Part shown: piece by piece, positions 61,374 to 64,000 of the stretch
Layout: the number at the start of each line of letters is the position of its first letter
Position numbering within the stretch: position 1 is the first letter of the stretch
Source: Bradyrhizobium manausense
GTDB taxonomy: Bacteria > Pseudomonadota > Alphaproteobacteria > Rhizobiales > Xanthobacteraceae
Assembly (NCBI RefSeq): GCF_018130615.1
Contig: NZ_JAFCKB010000002.1
Location: forward strand, 513,759 to 577,758
DNA: 64,000 nucleotides
Direction: 5' to 3'
Notes under the pieces: model-generated
Told to the model about the DNA's origin: nothing
The model's input: the letters and a program-made list of their open reading frames with translations, nothing else
The model's database searches: none
Program-made: the position numbers and the translations under genes

Positions 61374-61649
61374 ATGAAGCACGTTATTACTTTGGCTATA
61401 TGTTTAGTCGCGTCCCCGGCCTTGGCAGCGCCACCGTATGCCTGCCACCATGACCCGGTCTGCCAAGCGAAGCGTGACGGCATTTCGGTTGGGGAGGCCA
61501 AGCGGCGTGACACTCAACGTAGCGATAGCTCTCCACATGCTTTGGCCTGCATGAAGAAGTACGGCTTCACCTTGGCCGAGTGGCACGCATACACGGTTCC
61601 CGCATCAAAAGCCGAACCTTATCGTAGATGCAGAGACGGCAGTGGATAG
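61374..61649 (+). CDS. Small secreted protein, 91 aa
   Basis: Signal peptide (VITLAICLVASPALAAPP), then PYACHHDPVCQAKRDGISVG, EAKRRDTQRS, HALACMKKYGFTLAEWHAYT and a terminal RRCRDGSG. Four cysteines could pair. It lies just outside the att-like repeat. A clear terminator follows at 61662. Function unknown. Confidence 0.62.
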   Translation: MKHVITLAICLVASPALAAPPYACHHDPVCQAKRDGISVGEAKRRDTQRSDSSPHALACMKKYGFTLAEWHAYTVPASKAEPYRRCRDGSG

Positions 61650-61661
61650 GAAACTAACGAG

Positions 61662-61686
61662 AGGCCGCCCCAGTTGGCGGCCTTTT
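61662..61686 (+). terminator. Terminator after the 91-aa protein gene
   Basis: 8-bp stem AGGCCGCC-CCAGTT-GGCGGCCT followed by TTTCATT. Confidence 0.8.
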
Positions 61687-61884
61687 CATTTGCGGCTCAT
61701 CGCAAGACTGCCGTCCATGCGTGGCGGGATCAGCCTGATTGGACGGCGAGGAAGCATGCAGCGTGGGCGAGAGAGTGTTGGTGCGGAAAGACCGCGATCC
61801 TTCTCTGTAGCGGCCAAGAGAGCAAGCCTCTTGGGAGCTAGCCGAGCTCGGACCTAGCTGCGATTACGCCGCTTGCAAATGAAA

Positions 61885-61910
61885 GAGGCCGCCCAACCAA
61901 GGCGACCTTT
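61885..61910 (-). terminator. Terminator after the 29-aa membrane protein gene
   Basis: On the minus strand AGGTCGCC-TTGGTTGG-GCGGCCT (one G-U) then CTTTC; it directly follows the TAA at 61911. Confidence 0.6.
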
Positions 61911-62000
61911 TTAGAAGCTCTGAATGAGCGAATAAGCGAGAGCCGTCGAAAGAACGCTCAATCCAACGATAGCAACTTTAAAAATGAGGACTGCAGTCAT
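61911..62000 (-). CDS. Very small membrane protein, 29 aa
   Basis: ATG 62000, Shine-Dalgarno GGAGG 7 nt upstream, TAA at 61911 followed by a terminator. Almost entirely a transmembrane helix (MTAVLIFKVAIVGLSVLSTA) with a short tail (LAYSLIQSF). The ribosome-binding site plus terminator support a real gene. Function unknown. Confidence 0.55.
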   Translation of the reverse strand: MTAVLIFKVAIVGLSVLSTALAYSLIQSF

Positions 62001-62088
62001 GCTGTGCCTCCGTCTTTGCAAATCAGTTGAAGGCTACGCTTTTAATTTCAGATGACAAGCAACCGTAGATTCCATGTGCGGACTCAGT

Positions 62089-62256
62089 TCAATCACGATG
62101 TCGCTGACCTAACACGATTGTGTCGACCCTCAAGCAGGGTGTGCATCTGTAGGCATATACGGCGGGTAGATTTGCAATTTCTGGGAGTGCCGCAAGGTAC
62201 TCCATGGGCCGCCTGCATTCCTTGCAAATTAGCGTGGGTGGGTTGTCCCGCGTCAT
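62089..62256 (-). CDS. Small zinc-ribbon-type protein, 55 aa
   Basis: Two Cys pairs, ICKECRRPMEYLAALPEI and YRCTPCLRVDTIV, spaced as in small zinc ribbons. ATG 62256; an upstream ATG at 62292 would add 12 residues. The plus-strand gene at 62431 has a similar two-pair layout. Confidence 0.58.
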   Translation of the reverse strand: MTRDNPPTLICKECRRPMEYLAALPEIANLPAVYAYRCTPCLRVDTIVLGQRHRD

Positions 62257-62430
62257 CGCCGGCACAGTAGGTTTCGAGGATGGCGGGTGCACCTCCGTTC
62301 TAATACTGGCGATTATCGGAATTCGGCAGGCCTCGATGTGTCCGTTTGAGTACGCATCCCAATACTCTACGCGGCGCCATTGCCTCCTGCTCTGGACTCA
62401 GATTTCTTCATTGGAGCCGGAATTGCTTCT

Positions 62431-62826
62431 ATGGGGACTAGCGTGCACGGCGAAGCCGGATGCATAGTTTGCTGCCAACCTAGAGTGCTTAAGGCACTTT
62501 TTCCGGTGGCTGAAGGAGTCGAGCTAAAGCTATATGAATGTGCCAGCTGCGCTAGCAGCATGTGGCTCGTTACCAGAGCGTCAAGATTATTCGCGCCAAA
62601 GGCAAGCCCTCTTCCTAGAACGAACTTCACGACGATCGATGCTGCCTTAAAGGCCTCTGTCTTGCGTGCTGATGGATCAAAGCTCAAGAGCCCGCCGGAA
62701 GGATCGAACGGCACGTCACCTGGGAAATTTACGCGGAGTGCTTCAACGCCAAGCGACTCCCGTCACAAGACCCCAGTTGCCACTGACGTTCGTGCGGCGC
62801 CAACGCGGCGTTCGCATCGGCCTTAG
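62431..62826 (+). CDS. Small protein with zinc-ribbon-like N-terminus
   Basis: 131 aa from ATG 62431 (or TTG 62380). The N-terminal GCIVCCQPRVLKALFPVAEG then YECASCASSMWLVTR gives the CxxC...CxxC spacing of the minus-strand protein at 62089, and the rest is polar and basic (SRHKTPVATDVRAAPTRRS). Likely a divergent relative, possibly with a degenerate C-terminus. Confidence 0.42.
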   Translation: MGTSVHGEAGCIVCCQPRVLKALFPVAEGVELKLYECASCASSMWLVTRASRLFAPKASPLPRTNFTTIDAALKASVLRADGSKLKSPPEGSNGTSPGKFTRSASTPSDSRHKTPVATDVRAAPTRRSHRP

Positions 62827-63347
62827 AGCGGCGTGGGCGTCCGCGTAGCGTGAATACGACGAACACCCGCCGGTATGCGAGGATAATGGAGTCGTGGGTT
62901 CCTTGGCGATCCCGCCGCGAAATGCGGCTGCGGCACTCAGTGGCAGCTTGGAGCACCGCCGGCCCCGACGCACCCGGACGTCGACCAGCGCGATGCGATC
63001 TTTCATCGCGGATCGGCAACGCGTAACGTGATACGCATGGCATCGAGAAACCCGCCGGCTCGCAGGCCGGCGCGTTCTCGTCATCGGAGCTGGCGGCACA
63101 AGCCAGCGGGAAAAGGACCCGCCCCCGGAGTCTTTGGGAAGAACGGAGGGAGCGTCGTCGCACCCAACGCACTATGAAGGTACCCGAAGGCGGGGCCGCA
63201 AAGGACTTAAGTTATACCAACGGAGGACGACTGAAATACGTTCGCCGTTCTCCGCCAACGAGCTTAGCCACTCTCATTCAGGAGCTCAAGCTCGCGCGCG
63301 GCTTGAGGCCGCGCTGCCCGCATTTGACTTCGCCGGAACGGCCGCGC
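62827..63347. other. Interval without a supported gene
   Basis: Many overlapping frames but none with a start signal or recognisable family. A two-part hairpin at 63044-63080 (CGAGAA/TTCTCG outer, CGCCGGC/GCCGGCG inner) looks like a terminator with no gene before it. Confidence 0.45.
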
Positions 63348-63599
63348 CTAGCGGCGTCGTTCCTGCAACTTCTTGGTCCCGGGCTGGGGCTGCTGCTGCA
63401 ATCCCACGCGCGGGTTGATGTTGCACGTGGTGTTCCACCGGCCGTATGCCGAAGCCATGCATTGCTCCCGGGTCTCGTACATGCACTCGCCGGGCCAGCC
63501 GAGATCGTCGCCAACGACACACCAGGGATAATCGCGATCTGCGTGCGCAGCAGGCAGGGATCCCAAGAGGATCAACAGGGCCAGGACTGTGGTGGGCAT
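63348..63599 (-). CDS. Secreted DUF3551-family protein
   Basis: 83 aa. Signal peptide (TVLALLILLGSLPAAHA), then DYPWCVVGDDLGWPGECMYE, TREQCMASAYGRWNTTCNIN, which is the Cys pattern of DUF3551, a family very abundant in Bradyrhizobium. The ATG at 63599 has GGAGAA upstream. Role unknown. Confidence 0.8.
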   Translation of the reverse strand: MPTTVLALLILLGSLPAAHADRDYPWCVVGDDLGWPGECMYETREQCMASAYGRWNTTCNINPRVGLQQQPQPGTKKLQERRR

Positions 63600-64000
63600 C
63601 TCAATTCTCCGGATATGACTCTCAAAGAGAGCCTAGCGGGGCCGAAGCCAAACAGCAGGTCTAACCTTGGTTCCTGTGGCCCGCAGCTCACCCGAGCGGC
63701 CGGAGCACGTCAAATCACACCCGCGCCATTTGCCTATCCGGCAGCCAGGATCTGTCGGCTCCGAAAGATCCGCTCGACCAGGTAGCAGAGAAACGAAAAC
63801 CAGCCCACGTTACCGGTCGCCACAAATTTGGACTGGCGATCGCGCGAGCAGGGTTGCCGATCCGGAGTGGCAAGCTGTCGTGGCTCATCTCAGATCGCAC
63901 AGGAATCGGTCGTGGTGACAGTGCTGGACTGCACCCCTGAAGTGAGACACGATAATTTCAGTGACAGGCATTCCGAGGATGACCTGTGGCAGGACAAGGA
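63600..64000. other. Interval at window end without a supported gene
   Basis: No frame with good start signals or family resemblance was seen in either direction. Confidence 0.4.

Noticed and set aside
63174-63785. 203-codon plus-strand frame near the window end
   Set aside because: It overlaps the DUF3551 gene on the other strand, which has a signal peptide and family pattern; no ribosome-binding site supports the long frame.
1-64000. CRISPR arrays, rRNA operon, transposases, integrases
   Set aside because: No regularly spaced repeats, rRNA sequence or recombinase/transposase motifs were seen on either strand.

Overview
The window looks like chromosome of a Bradyrhizobium-type alphaproteobacterium (Nitrobacteraceae). 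This is inferred from high GC throughout, the gene content (NasS/NasT nitrate control, Pcs phosphatidylcholine synthase, DUF3551, DUF1236 and IalB-like secreted proteins, many ABC importers) and dispersed GC-rich palindromes between convergent genes. No rRNA, CRISPR array, transposase or integrase was found. There are two tRNA genes: tRNA-Arg with anticodon GCG (minus, 11155-11230) and tRNA-Ser with anticodon TGA (plus, 57896-57985).

Layout. 1-9.2 kb: the 5' part of an acyl-CoA ligase, a peptide-binding protein, an IalB-like secreted protein, HspQ, an AEC transporter, a UbiH-family hydroxylase, Pcs, TerC and a quinone oxidoreductase. 9.2-12.7 kb: a methionyl-tRNA synthetase with eukaryote-like signature motifs behind a structured leader, then on the other strand argD followed by tRNA-Arg. 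argD is preceded by what looks like an arginine attenuator: a promoter, a 29-codon reading frame with 11 Arg codons, and an intrinsic terminator. 12.7-17.9 kb: a membrane protein, a TPR protein, an unknown two-domain protein, RimO and a cytochrome c. 17.8-24.5 kb: assimilatory nitrite cluster nasT-nasS, a sigma54-type promoter, a formate/nitrite transporter, nirA and an Fe-S flavoprotein reductase. 25-29 kb: pxpB-pxpC-pxpA (5-oxoproline use), an RraA-family protein and a cupin. 29-34 kb: small secreted proteins, a PheC-like binding protein, DUF1993 and a 2-hydroxyacid dehydrogenase. 34.4-38.8 kb: a complete sugar-type ABC importer. 39-48 kb: a secreted helical protein, a receiver protein, two small proteins, glucokinase, nicotinamidase, a PhaC-like protein, NAD synthetase, a GrlR-like protein and a DUF1236 protein. 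48.8-55 kb: a TIM-barrel isomerase translationally linked to a full peptide-type ABC importer. 55-57.6 kb: ilvD and a Cys/Tyr-rich secreted protein.

From tRNA-Ser onward (57.9-64 kb) the character changes. Genes are short, orphan and partly AT-richer. A 15-bp exact copy of the tRNA-Ser 3' end lies at 61213-61227, so 57987-61212 is probably a decayed tRNA-targeted insertion. It carries a DUF2786 protein, a small probable regulator and two divergent paralogous secreted proteins.

The most interesting item is the argD leader at 12462-12708. Its Arg codon runs coincide with RNA segments that can pair in mutually exclusive ways ahead of a strong terminator, and its start codon sits about where transcription should begin (leaderless), as in known alphaproteobacterial trp leaders. 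The encoded tRNA-Arg directly behind argD adds to the case for an arginine-sensing unit.
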